From Isochrysis galbana (Eukaryota; Haptophyta; Isochrysidales; Isochrysidaceae), in contig CM030934.1 of NCBI GenBank assembly GCA_018136815.1, positions 206,627-270,626 on the forward strand: a DNA stretch of 64,000 nucleotides. Direction: 5' to 3'. Positions 21,001-31,500 of this stretch are shown piece by piece. The notes under the pieces are model-generated. The model worked only from the letters and a program-made list of their open reading frames with translations, was not told the DNA's origin and did no database searches. The translations under genes were made by a program, and so were the position numbers. Position 1 is the first letter of the stretch, and each line of letters begins with the position of its first letter.

Positions 21001-21100
21001 NNNNNNNNNNNNNNNNNNNNNNNNNNNNNNNNNNNNNNNNNNNNNNNNNNNNNNNNNNNNNNNNNNNNNNNNNNNNNNNNNNNNNNNNNNNNNNNNNNNN
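21001..21100. other. Assembly gap (100 N)
   Basis: One hundred Ns, probably a gap of unknown length. It separates LINE sequence from Ty3/gypsy sequence, so their adjacency is not proven. Confidence 1.
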
Positions 21101-22245
21101 GGACCGACTCCCTACACGCGAGACTATTGACAGCTCTCCGCTCGTCATCCCTCAAGTAGAGAGGCCGAAATCCGACCACACCATCGCGGTTACGGTGGCC
21201 AATACTGACCCCAAACCACTACACCTTCCGTCGTTCCATCCTGTAGCTTCGCTACAAGTTCGATTCAAGATTCACGCTGGAACTTATCACCGCGTCGGTG
21301 ACAATAACTCGCCGGATGTGATTGAGTCGCTCAACGAGGACCAACGCAAGCTCCTCGAGGCAGCCAAGATCGACCCCGAGGGCCGTCTCTCGATGCCCCA
21401 ACGTGAACAAGTTCGTCGTCTACTGGCCCGACGTATCGCTGCTTTCGCAATTGACCCGACTAACCCGAATCACACTCACGTGATGGAGGTAGAGCTACCG
21501 CTCAACCCCGGAGCCGAAGCTCACCGTCACGCACCGTCTAGAGTTGGACGAGAGGGTGAGAAGATCATAGAGGACGAAGTTTGCAAGATGGAGTCCGCGG
21601 GCATCATTAGGAAATCAAATTCGTCGTGGGCCTCTCGAGTCGTGTTAGTCACTGAGAAGGATGGCTCCGTACGTTTCTGCGTAGACTATCGCGACGTCAA
21701 CTCCAAGCTTCGTCTAGAAGACAGCCCTCTTCCCCTCACGGTAGAAGCCATCGACCGATTGTCGTCCGGTCAAGGCAACCTCGATTCTCTATTCCTTTGC
21801 ACCCTGGACCTGGCATCTGGTTTCTGGGGTATACCGATCAAAGAATCCGATAAACATATCACCGCGTTCACTACTCATCGCGGCAAGTACGAGTTCAATT
21901 ACTTGCCTTTCGGTGTTCAATCCGGTCCCTCGTATATGTGCCGCCTCATGGACGCCGTTCTCGGTGGGCTGGCATGGGAGATTTGTATGCCATACTTGGA
22001 TGATGTCGGCGCCTGGTCGACAGGTGTAGGTGACTCGCTGCAGGCCAGGGAAGAGTCGTCATTCCAACAAATGTTACACCGTCTTGATCTTGTCTTGGAA
22101 CGTCTCATCTGGGCGGGCCTCACTTGCAAGATGTCGAAATGCGTTTTCTTTGCCACCTCGGCTGAATATCTCGGCCACGTTGTTTCGCGTGAAGGTCTTC
22201 GGATGGATCCCAAGAAAGTGGAAGCTGTCCTCACGCGGAAAGTTG
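21101..22245 (+). pseudogene. Ty3/gypsy retrotransposon pol relic (reverse transcriptase)
   Basis: One open frame covers the region after protease and most of the reverse transcriptase: HVMEVELPLNPGAEAHRH, EVCKMESAGIIRKSNSSWAS, VRFCVDYRDVNSKL, CTLDLASGFWGIPI, FNYLPFGVQSGPS, the catalytic MPYLDDVGAWS, then AEYLGHVVSREGLRMDPKKV. RT copies RNA to DNA in LTR retrotransposons. The frame runs from the assembly gap and stops matching after about 22245, where low-complexity sequence begins, so RNase H, integrase and LTRs are missing. The RT itself has no visible break. Confidence 0.9.
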
Positions 22246-22260
22246 TCAGAGCTTGGACCG

Positions 22261-22525
22261 CGCCCCACCGACCGCGCAGCTCAGAGATCTTCCGCGTTAT
22301 GGGTAGGCGGGATCAAGAGCGCCGCGGCCGGCTGCTCCTACCCTCCGGCCTGCCTGCCTCCGGCCTCCTCTCTCTCCCTGCTCCGTCGACTCTCCGTCCG
22401 TCGACTCTCCGCCCGCCCCCTCCGTCCGTCGACTTCTCTCCGCCCGCCCCCTCCGCCCCTCCGCCCCCTCCGCCCCCTCCGCCCCTCCGCCTCTCCCCTG
22501 CTTTCGCCCCAAATCTAAAAAGTTC
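22261..22525. repeat. CT/CG-rich low complexity
   Basis: CCG and CTC repeats (for example CCGTCGACTCTCCG repeated between 22380 and 22440). No coding evidence. Confidence 0.6.
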
Positions 22526-22526
22526 G

Positions 22527-22807
22527 GACGGCCATGCCCACCAGCGCTGCATCAGACGCTCACTCCAATGCCCCACACGAAGAGCGCTTCAAGCGCAAGC
22601 GCAACCAGGGGGTGACCGACTCGGAGGGCATCAATTGCTCATGGAAGCGATTCTCCTGGTCGTGCTTTCCAATCTACTCGTCGATTGCCGCCTCAGCTGG
22701 CAATGGGACGGGCACGCGTATGTAGTATCGGCCCTCCTCAACGGGAGCGCATCGCGAACCTGTTCCGACAGCTGGGCATAGACTTCGTGGAGGAAACGCC
22801 CTGGTGA
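22527..22807 (+). other. Possible C-terminal exon or coding remnant
   Basis: Near the end, one frame reads PPQRERIANLFRQLGIDFVE then ETPW and TGA (22740-22807), which has normal protein composition. The upstream frame is interrupted. The family is unrecognised. Confidence 0.25.
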
Positions 22808-22875
22808 TTGTCGGGGGGCGGTAGCGGTAGCCGGGATTCAACAATCGAAACGTTTTACAACAAAAAAAAACTGGC

Positions 22876-22927
22876 ACCGAATGAAGGCAAGGCGCCTTGC
22901 TTTCAAGGTCGTTTGCCTTCATTTGGT
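22876..22927. repeat. Inverted repeat, 15-bp arms
   Basis: ACCGAATGAAGGCAA (22876-22890) and TTGCCTTCATTTGGT (22913-22927) are reverse complements with one mismatch and a 22-base loop that itself contains GGCGCC. It is preceded by an A9 run. It may be one end of a mobile element; unproven. Confidence 0.6.
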
Positions 22928-22929
22928 AC

Positions 22930-23467
22930 CCGGTTGGAAAGGGCGCGCAGCCGCCCTTGCTGACCAAGCGGAAGAGGAGCATTCCTGAGAGGGGGTTGCC
23001 TCGCACAACCCCAACGCGGCAACCTGAGGAGGCCTCCCGCTTGGCCGAGACGGCAGCAACCTCGCTAGCCAACTCCACCTCGCCCTGCCGCCGGCGGCGT
23101 GCGTGCGGCGTCCCGCCTGGGTCGGGTGAAGGCACACCGGCCGGAGTCAGCCGACCACGTCAAGTGGCTAGGCGTGTGTGTGTGTGTGTGCGCGGGGTTT
23201 GTCACGTCGGGCGTCAGAGACGGTGGGGTGTAGCGTCAGCGCTTGGGTGTGACGGCGCATGGAGAGCGCTCCGAGTATCAAGGGGTACGCCTCGGCACGT
23301 CAGGGGAGGCACCAAAAACACACGGACATACACGCTACGAGGCGGAGGGGCGGAGGGGCGGAGGGGCGGAGAGTCGACGGAGCGGCGAAGAGCCCGCCGA
23401 CGGAAAGACGACCCGACCCTCGTGAGCCATCCCCCCCCTTCCCCCTCATGATGGCCCGCTACGAGCA
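22930..23467. other. Intergenic, no gene seen
   Basis: Contains a GT microsatellite (about 23173-23190) and GGAGGGGC repeats near 23340-23370. No supported gene. Confidence 0.4.
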
Positions 23468-24517
23468 TCACCCTAATACTCGTTCACTCCATACGAATGG
23501 ATGTTTTGTCGAATGACGAGACATCGTCTCCTGTTTGATTCCAGTCCACTCCAATACCAGAGAATCCAGCTTGAGCCTTCCGTCGCCAACAGCGTTCGCG
23601 AGTATTTGAAATCCACCATCTGTGATACCTTGGTTTCGAGACAAATCGAGTTTCGTGAGCGTCTTATTCGCACTGAGCATTGCGATCAGATCGTCCATAT
23701 GTTTGTCCGTGAATCCACAGGATCGCGCACGAAGGGTAGGCACCTTCAATCTAGGCAACAGCCTCAAAATCTGATACGCGTGTGCACGTTCCAAGTGCAA
23801 CTCCTTCAAATTCGACAGCTCTGCTAAAAGGGGTGTATGTGTTGTAAGACACACTTTTATTATTAATCTATCTAACTTTTCTAGGTGTTTATGAAGAACC
23901 CTAAATTCGTCTTCATTGACACGATCCAATTCAATACTCTTGAGATTAATGCGCTCACAAATTTCCTTGATGTCGTGAGCACGATGAGCAACATCTGACA
24001 CACGATAAGCAATATCTGACACATAGAGATGGGACAGATTCTGGAGTTCGTTCACTTTCGATGCGAATGCTTGCAGCCCTTGCCGACCTAGATTGTTTTC
24101 CGATATGGACAGTGTCTTTAGCTCGGAGAGGTGGTGTGCGTATTTCATGAATTGACACATGCCTCTCCAATCGAACTCATTATTACTTATATCAAGTTCC
24201 GTCAGACTTGCCCTTTGGGCGTTAGTTATCAGCTTCTCCATCCCAGGATTGGTTATGCCGCACGATCTCAGATTGAGGACCTTCAATGAAGGAGGCAACA
24301 ATGGGACGAAATCTCCTAGTGCATTGAGTCGAAGGTGGAGCTTTTCGATTGCAGCCGCCTTCTTCCCCCGGCGCGATTTTGGATCTCTCCTCGACCCTCC
24401 GCGTTGGCTTCAGCGGACGAGTTTCACTTTAACGATAGTTCGAACCCTTCGTTTGCGTAGTTTTGCGCTCTCTTTCCGTATTTCTTCGCGCATGACGAGC
24501 GATCGCGACCTCAGCAT
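23468..24517 (-). CDS. Leucine-rich-repeat protein with an in-frame TGA
   Basis: From about 24409 down to the stop at 23468 the frame encodes 313 residues of ribonuclease-inhibitor-like LRRs: LPPSLKVLNLRSCGI, LTELDISNNEF, LKTLSISENNLGRQGLQAF, LTKLDLSRNQGITDGGFQIL, LDSLVLEWTGI. Such LRRs are protein-binding scaffolds. No ATG follows the upstream stop in this frame before the repeats. Extending the same frame upstream through one TGA (24412-24410) gives a further 35 codons from ATG 24517 (MLRSRSLVMREEIRKESAKL...), basic in composition like the segment just after the TGA (SRRDPKSRRGKKAAA). So the gene either has a premature stop, a recoded TGA or an unrecognised intron there. GC content is lower than in neighbouring genes. 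The LRR call is good; the 5' end is unresolved. Confidence 0.75.
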
Positions 24518-24947
24518 TCGTCGCACGGGGAGGGTTTGTTTATCGTATGATTCCGGAGTGTTTACGTTAGTTTTCTGAGCCCAAGGTCGTTGGGGTTTGG
24601 GTTTCTTGTGAGTGTTTTTGTAGCAACTTCGTCGAGTCCCACCGTGTTCCCAAACGAGTCCCCCCGAGTTCCCGAGTCTATACCCCGAGTCAAAGAGTCA
24701 ATACAAGTCAAGCACGCGCCTGAGCCACCCCCAGTCGCCTGCCACCACCTCCCACAAGCCTCCTTCCGCACTTCCGCGCCCACCGTGCTCCGTGCGTGCG
24801 TCGTGCGTCGTGCGTCGATCACCATGCCCGTAGTCAACCCCGAGGAAAGCTCCATGAGCTCCCCACAAGAACCGCGTTCCGCGCTAGCTGCCGGCGCGCC
24901 CTCGCAGGCAATCTCCAAGAGTGAGATCAGCCTTGCTCTGACAGTAC

Positions 24948-25204
24948 CCCGTCAGCCCTAACCGCAGCAGAGGCTCGCTCGTAGCCTCTCTCGAGATGGA
25001 GGCCAGGCGGAACTTGGACCCATCGAAGAGGCGGGCGTTGACTGCGAGTGCCGCCTCCCATGCCCGGTCGATTGCGCCGTCAAGCCGCTCGTGCGTCCGA
25101 CGGGAATGACGGTGCGAGAACTCGACGACCACGTCTTCCGCCGCCGCGGGTCGCAGCAGGCAGAGCAGCAGCGAGAAGCCATCGGCCGCCTCGCCGCAAG
25201 CCAT
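24948..25204 (-). CDS. NUDT22-like Nudix protein, first exon only
   Basis: From ATG 25204 the frame reads MACGEAADGFSLLL, VVVEFSHRHSRRTHE, IDRAWEAALAVNARLFDGSK, FRLASISREATSEPLLRLGL and T. This matches the N-terminal signature of NUDT22-type Nudix hydrolases (KFRL..., LRLGLTDY), which hydrolyse UDP-sugars. At the LT(G) position a GGTACTG donor is possible (intron from 24947). Downstream, near 24640-24680, a DSFGNTVGLDEVATK stretch resembles the strand before the Nudix domain, but no Nudix box is found before the LRR gene begins. The gene is therefore probably truncated here, or its remaining exons lie elsewhere. Confidence 0.55.
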
Positions 25205-26577
25205 CTGATCCGCTCGATCTCCCTCGCTCCCTCTGCAGTGTGAGAAGAATTTTCGGTCAGATTTTCGTCGAGTAGTACATCGAGAACGGCTCCCCGCCTG
25301 CTGCTCGTCGCTCTTGCTTCACTTTACTGCGTGAGTAAAGACGTTCCCACAGAGTGGAAGCAGGGGACGCGCGGGGGGCGCGAGGCACCCGCCGTCTCGC
25401 CACACCTTGAGTGAAGCCACTAACTGATACACCGTACTTTAACGGTAGTAAAGTAGAGGCTGGCGCTTCTTGGACTTGGACACGACGCTTTTCGACGAAA
25501 AGAAATTTTCGATGGACGAATAAAAACATCTGAAGATTTGGGGCTACACACCTGCTAACTACTAAGGACGCGTACCTAGTACCCCCCTGGAGCGGTTCTA
25601 AGATCAAATGTAGAGATTTGGATTTGGCAAATGGGTGGGGCACTTCAGAACAATTCCAATAAGTGATTTCACATTCACATTTCACGGTTCACGGTCTAGC
25701 ACAATAGTCAATAGTGAATAGCAATAGTCACCGTCGGGGCATCAGTTTGCAGTTTGCAGCTTGTATACAACGTGTATTTTTATTTTTAACCATTTTTATG
25801 GGTCGCGGCACGGCAAAGGAACGGGAACGGGGCTAGCGCTCACTCAAGACAGAAGACTGACGAATTGGAGTGGCCCATAGGGCCTGAGACCTGAGAGCAA
25901 TGAGGAAGGAGCAAGGCCGGCGGCGGGCGCGGCGAAGGAGACGACTTCAGAGGTGCTGACGGGCTGAAGCCCGTTAGCAGAGGAAGGCGGGCAGGCGGGC
26001 TTGGGCGAGGGCGAGGACGGCGGCGAGAGCGATATCGAGCGAGCGGCGAGGGGCGAGGGCGAGTGAGAGGAGTGCTGTGTTGGCAGGGCTGGTGTGGCGA
26101 GGAGAAATTGTAGGGTACGAGTGTTACGAGAGCGAGAGCGACGGATGACGACCGACGACAGGACGTCGGATCCAACGATGCTGAGAACAACAGGATACAC
26201 CGACTCACGAACGCACCGGAATCATTCACCCAAACCAAGCAAAACATGAAATAATCGAGACCCCCAAATCGCCGATAACTCAAACACGCCGCGAGAGACG
26301 GAGAGAGAGAGCGAGAGAGAGAGAGAATCCGCAGCGATGGCCGGAGCGTGTCTCCGATTTAGATTTCCCACGAGGCGGAAAGTCCGAAGAGGAACGTCAT
26401 TATGTTATTATGTCGCGCGACCGCGACGATCACTTTGGATACAGATCGCAGCGAGATATCCTTGCGATCGAAGAAATCTTGCCGTTGAGCGTGAACCTTC
26501 TAGACGTTTCTATCGAGCAACCCTGAGTGGTACGCGCGCTCCGTGGTGTAATTATCAGGGAAAATTAGCCCAACCCC
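25205..26577. other. Intergenic with R3 (25518-25560) and R2 (25975-26060) fragments
   Basis: R3 (ATAAAAACATCTGAAGATTT) and the end part of R2 (GCAGAGGAAGGCGGGCAGGC, GGGCTTGGGCGAGGGCGAG) recognisably repeat elsewhere in the window. The remaining open frames are not convincing. 26300-26325 is a short GA repeat. Confidence 0.5.
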
Positions 26578-26593
26578 AACCCCAACCCCTGAA

Positions 26594-26941
26594 CAATAAT
26601 CTTCTTAAAAGTCTCCGCTACACGTGCGGCGTGAGGTAGTGTGCTAGTGGACCTCCCTTCTACCCAACCTTAACCCCTAACAACCCCCTTCCCCTTTCCC
26701 AGTTCCCTCTTTAGCGGAGAGCTGATTCCGGGGACCGGGGAGGCCGCGCGCACTGCCTCGGCCAGGAGTTGGAGTGGAAGGGGCGAAGACGGGAGGATCA
26801 TGTCGACGTCACTGTTTGTCAGTGGGGCGGCCTGCAAGCGCTTCGGCTCCGGCGGCTTGGGACGGCCCCTGTGGGGCGTCGTGACTGCGGCGGGCTGGGA
26901 GGCAGGAGCGCTCCATCGTTCGAACTATAACAATAGTTTTG
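26594..26941 (-). mobile_element. Internally deleted LINE derivative, 348 bp, with 16-bp TSD
   Basis: The right part (26800-26941) equals the 5' end and start of ORF1 of the LINE family (5' AACTATTGTTATAGTT on the minus strand, then ATG). The left part (26594-26790) equals its 3' end (TAGCGGAGA..., AAGAAGATTATTG on the minus strand). All of ORF2 is missing. The exact 16-mer AACCCCAACCCCTGAA occurs at 26578-26593 and 26942-26957, a target-site duplication bounding the whole copy. Confidence 0.85.
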
Positions 26942-27084
26942 AACCCCAACCCCTGAAAGCGCAAAGCGCGCGCCGTAGGTATTAAACATCGAGAATGGGC
27001 CATCATGTGAATATTGTTGTAAAAATAACTACGGACATTTGATGGCTCCATTCGATTGATGTCCCATCATTGACGGAACGACAC

Positions 27085-27500
27085 CTGGCGAGTTAGATGT
27101 GCGAATAATGCCCGCCGCCTCCATCTCGGCGACGTGCTTGTCGACAATGGCTCTGCCTTCGTCTCCCATCTTAGACGGAACGTGGCGATGAGCCGTAGCG
27201 CCGGGGAGTAGTGGTAGCTCCACTTCCATGACGTGGGTGTGCTTGGGGTTCTTGGGGTCGAGAGCGAACGCGTCGACGTGACGAGCCAACAGGCGGCGCA
27301 CACGCGCCTTCTGCTCCGGCTTCAGCTGGTCGTCGGGGTCGAGTTGGCTCGAGTCGAGTAGTGTGCGCTGCGCGTCGGTGAGCAAGGACTCGGGGTCGTT
27401 GTCGTCGGTAGAGAGGGAGCGGTTAGCCTCGTCGAGTATGTACTCAACATGAGCCGAAGCTACCGGAGAGTAAGTAATAAGCGGGTAGCGTGACGCCCCG
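27085..27500 (-). pseudogene. Ty3/gypsy pol relic, copy 2
   Basis: The minus-strand frame YSPVASAHVEYILDEANRSL...RVRRLLARHVDAFALDPKNP, HTHVMEVELPLLPGATAHRH, EMEAAGIIRTSNSP aligns with residues of the plus-strand copy at 21220-21615. It ends abruptly before the catalytic part of the RT. It is moderately diverged from the first copy, so the two are separate insertions. Confidence 0.85.
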
Positions 27501-28108
27501 ACGCCCCCCGGCCCATCATAACTTTAACTTTATTTATAACACCTCGGCGTATATAGATGTATAATTATAATGTAACTGAGCATTAGTACAACTACTCCCA
27601 CTAGCCCGGTACTAACACGACAACCCTCAGTGCCCCTGCCCGTGGCCTTAAGGCTTAAGGGCGCGCTCCTTCGTGTCCTCCTGCGGAGTAACGCGTCACG
27701 CGTCACGCGCCCCCCGGTTGTGTATGATGTGCGAGCGGCTGCTTGACGCCGGGACCGCCCGGCAGGCTCGTCTCATGCCCCTCCCCCCTCACGAAGAACA
27801 TCCGCGGCACCGTCGTCGATCGCAACGGCGAGGGGAGATGCAGCCGCAGCGCTGCAGCGCCCCCTGCCCCTCTGCCCTTGCGTCGCGCGCGCAATGGGGG
27901 TGCCTGGGAGACAAAGCTGGGCTTGTGCATGCCTCTGGCTGCGATGCGAGTCCTGGGGCCATAGAGCTGCAGGGGAGGCTACTGGGGGGGCGAAGAACAC
28001 GTTGCTCAGGAATTGAGTGGGCATGGAGTACTTGTAGTAGGAACACACAACGGCTTTTCTCACGTAATTTTGTAAGAGGTTCGGACTTTACGCCAAAGAG
28101 GCGGATCT
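27501..28108. other. Intergenic upstream of the ABC transporter
   Basis: No supported gene. Open frames overlap on both strands without motifs. Confidence 0.4.
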
Positions 28109-28461
<353 letters not shown>

Positions 28462-28565
28462 TCCTTCCTGTGTCGTCGCTCCTCCGTCGCGCGCTCTTGT
28501 CTCTCCTCCCTCCCCCCCCCCCCCCCCCCCCCTTTTCTCTCTCCCTTCCCTCCTCCTACCCCCGC

Positions 28566-31500
28566 ATGACTCCCCGCCCCCTCGAGGCCACACCCCTCGT
28601 CCCAAACCCTCCCTCCTCCGCTGCAGAGCCCCTCGCTCCCGTCTCCTCTCTCTTCTCCTTTTCCACACCCCTCGACCGCCTCCTCACAGCCACGGCAGCC
28701 CTCTCCTCCCTCGCTGCGGGCGCCTCAATTCCCCTCGCACTCTTCCTCATGTCGCGATCCTTCGACGCCGCCGCCGCCTCCGGATCAACCGGCTTCGACC
28801 CAGCCCCCATGCAATTCAACGCGTTGGCTCAGGTGCTCTGTGCTCTCCACATAGCGCTCTTCGCTCTCCTGTCGGCCGCCTGTACGCGAGTGGCGCAGCA
28901 CCGACAGGCTGGCCGCCTCCGTCGGGCGCACACGCGCGCGTTGCTTCAGCAGGAGATGGGCTGGCACGATGATCACTCGCATTTCGAGCTGCCCGCGCGT
29001 GCCGCTGCGCAGCTCGCGGCCGTCGAGCGCGCCCTCTCGCAAGAGACGATGCAGCTCTTTGAGAACGTGGGCATGGTCAGCGTCTCGGTCGCTATAGCCT
29101 TCTATGTGACCTGGGATGTGGCCCTCGCCGTGCTCGCGACCACGCCGCTGCTTGCGCTCGCACTCGGGCTCCTCCGCCGCGGCGTCGCCTCATCCAAGGC
29201 ACGCATAGGCGAGGCGTACGCAGCGGCGGGCGCGCTTGGCGCTGAGGCGCTCACCGCGATTCGCACGGTGGCGTCGCTCGGGCTCGAGGGGCTAACCGCG
29301 CGGCGGTACGAGACGCACCTCTCGTGCGCCGAGGAGGTCGCCGTGCGGCAGGGCTGGTTTGATGCCGCCATCTTCGCCTGCGCCGTCGCCGCGAGCAGCT
29401 TCTTCATCGCCGTTGGCTTCGTCTATGCGGCCTTCGCCATGTCGCACGAGGTGCTCGCCTCCGCCTTCCCCTATTCGGTCAGCGTGCGTGCGGCGCCCCT
29501 GCTGCGCGATGCCGGGCTCGACGCGCTCGCCGAGCGCGTCGCCAATCGCAGCACTGAGCTAGCGTACTGCGCATTCGACTGCGGCGACCCGTATGCATTC
29601 ACCAACCTCGACTTTGGGTCGCTGCTCGGCATCAGCCGCGCCAACGGCTTAGGCCCCACGCGCCGCTTCTACCAAATGTCATCGTGCGCCAACGCAACGC
29701 GCCCGCTTGTCCCCTTCATGCTCACTTGCTCGTCGGCCGCAACGATAGCACGCAACCCCAACATGCTCCACCTCTTTTCGCAGTCGAGCGCCGGCGGGAT
29801 GGAAGAGTTGGTCGCAGCGCGCGGTTCTTTCTTCCCGTGTACCTACTCACTCGGCGACGTCGTCAACGCGCTGCTCGCCATCTACCTGGCGGTGGGCCAG
29901 CTCAACATGCTTCTTCAAAACCTCGACATCATCATGGCCGCCCGCCGCGCCCTCGTGCCGCTGCTCGCCACTATCCGGCGGCATGTTCCGATTGACCCCT
30001 ACTCGGACGAGGGCGCCATCCCGCCCTCGGTCAAGGGGCACATCGAGCTGCGTAGCGTCGTATTCGCCTACCCGGCGGCGCCCGAGCGGCTCGTCTGCGA
30101 CGGCTACTCGCTCGAGATCCCCGCAGGCCAGATGGTCGCTCTATGCGGCCCTTCAGGCGGCGGAAAATCGACGGCCATCGCGCTCATCGAGCGCTTCTAC
30201 GACCCACTCGAGGGCGTCGTGCTACTCGACGGTGTCGACCTGCGCAAGCTCAACGTGCGCTGGCTGCGCAGGCAGCTCGGCCTCGTCGGTCAGGAGCCCG
30301 TTCTCTTCACAGGCTCGGTTGCCGACAATATCGCCTACGGCTGCGAGGGCGCAAGTCAGGCCGACGTGGAGGAGGCCGCGCGTGCCGCCAATGCGCACGA
30401 CTTCATCTGCGGCCTGACGGCAAGCTACGACACGCCTCTGGGCGCGGGCGGCGGCAGCCTGTCGGGCGGCCAGAAGCAGCGGATCGCCATCGCGCGCGCC
30501 ATCATCCGCCGGCCTGCGGTGCTGCTGCTCGACGAGGCGACGTCGGCGCTTGACTCGAAGAGTGAGCGCGTGGTGCAGGCTGCGCTTGACGAGATCATGG
30601 CGGCGGAGAAGCGAACGACTGTGGCGATTGCTCACCGTCTGAGCACGATACGCAATGCCGACAAGATTGCGGTCATCGAGCACGGACGCGTCGTCGAGGA
30701 GGGCACTTACGAAGACCTGCTTGATGTCCAAGATGGCGTTTTTGCGGCGCTTGCCCGCCGGCTTGGCGACACGCGGGCCAGCCTCACACCTGGCCATGCG
30801 CCAGGCGGCGGCACCCAATTGAGCCGTGTGTCGAGCGGCACCAGCCTCGTCGTGGGCCACGGCTCCGAGGGTGCGCCGCCGGAGGACCTTTCGTGTGAGC
30901 CTCGCCAGCGGCGCATGCGGCGCGCGTCGGAGGAGATTGCGCTGCAGCCGCCGCGCCCGTCAGTGGTCTCCATGGCACGCCGCCTCTTGCGAATGCAGGG
31001 TGGCGTTGACCGCGCCCTCATCCTCCTTGGTTGCTGCACCGCCGCCGTTGACGGTGCCGTGCCCGCAACGACGAGCTACTTCCTCACGCAGATGCTTGTT
31101 GCGCTTGTCGGACAGAACCCCGTCCGAGTCATCGACGACGTGCTTGGGGCGGGCGCCCTCCTATTCGGCGTGTTGGTTATGCAGATCGCGGTGTGCACGC
31201 TCTCGCTAGGGAGCACCTCAATGGCTGCGCACCACTTGACACGCACGCTGCGCTCGCGGGCAGTCCGTGCATTCTTACGTCAACCAATGGCCTTCTTTGA
31301 GGAGGAGGGGCACTCATCAAGCGAGCTTTCCGCCTTTCTCGAGGGGAACGTCGGGCTTGCGCCGAGCCTCACCGGCGAGAAACTCGTGGTGGCTACTCGG
31401 CAAGTGAGCACGTTTGTTACGTGCGTCTACGCCATATTCCGCTTCGGCTACTGGCAGCTCGCGCTCGTCCTCTTCGGGTGCATCCCCCTTTTTGCGCTCG

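Noticed and set aside
30222..30860. Minus-strand frames across the ABC ATPase domains
   Set aside because: They recur at 32220-32876 only because the ATPase DNA is duplicated; they are antisense to conserved motifs.
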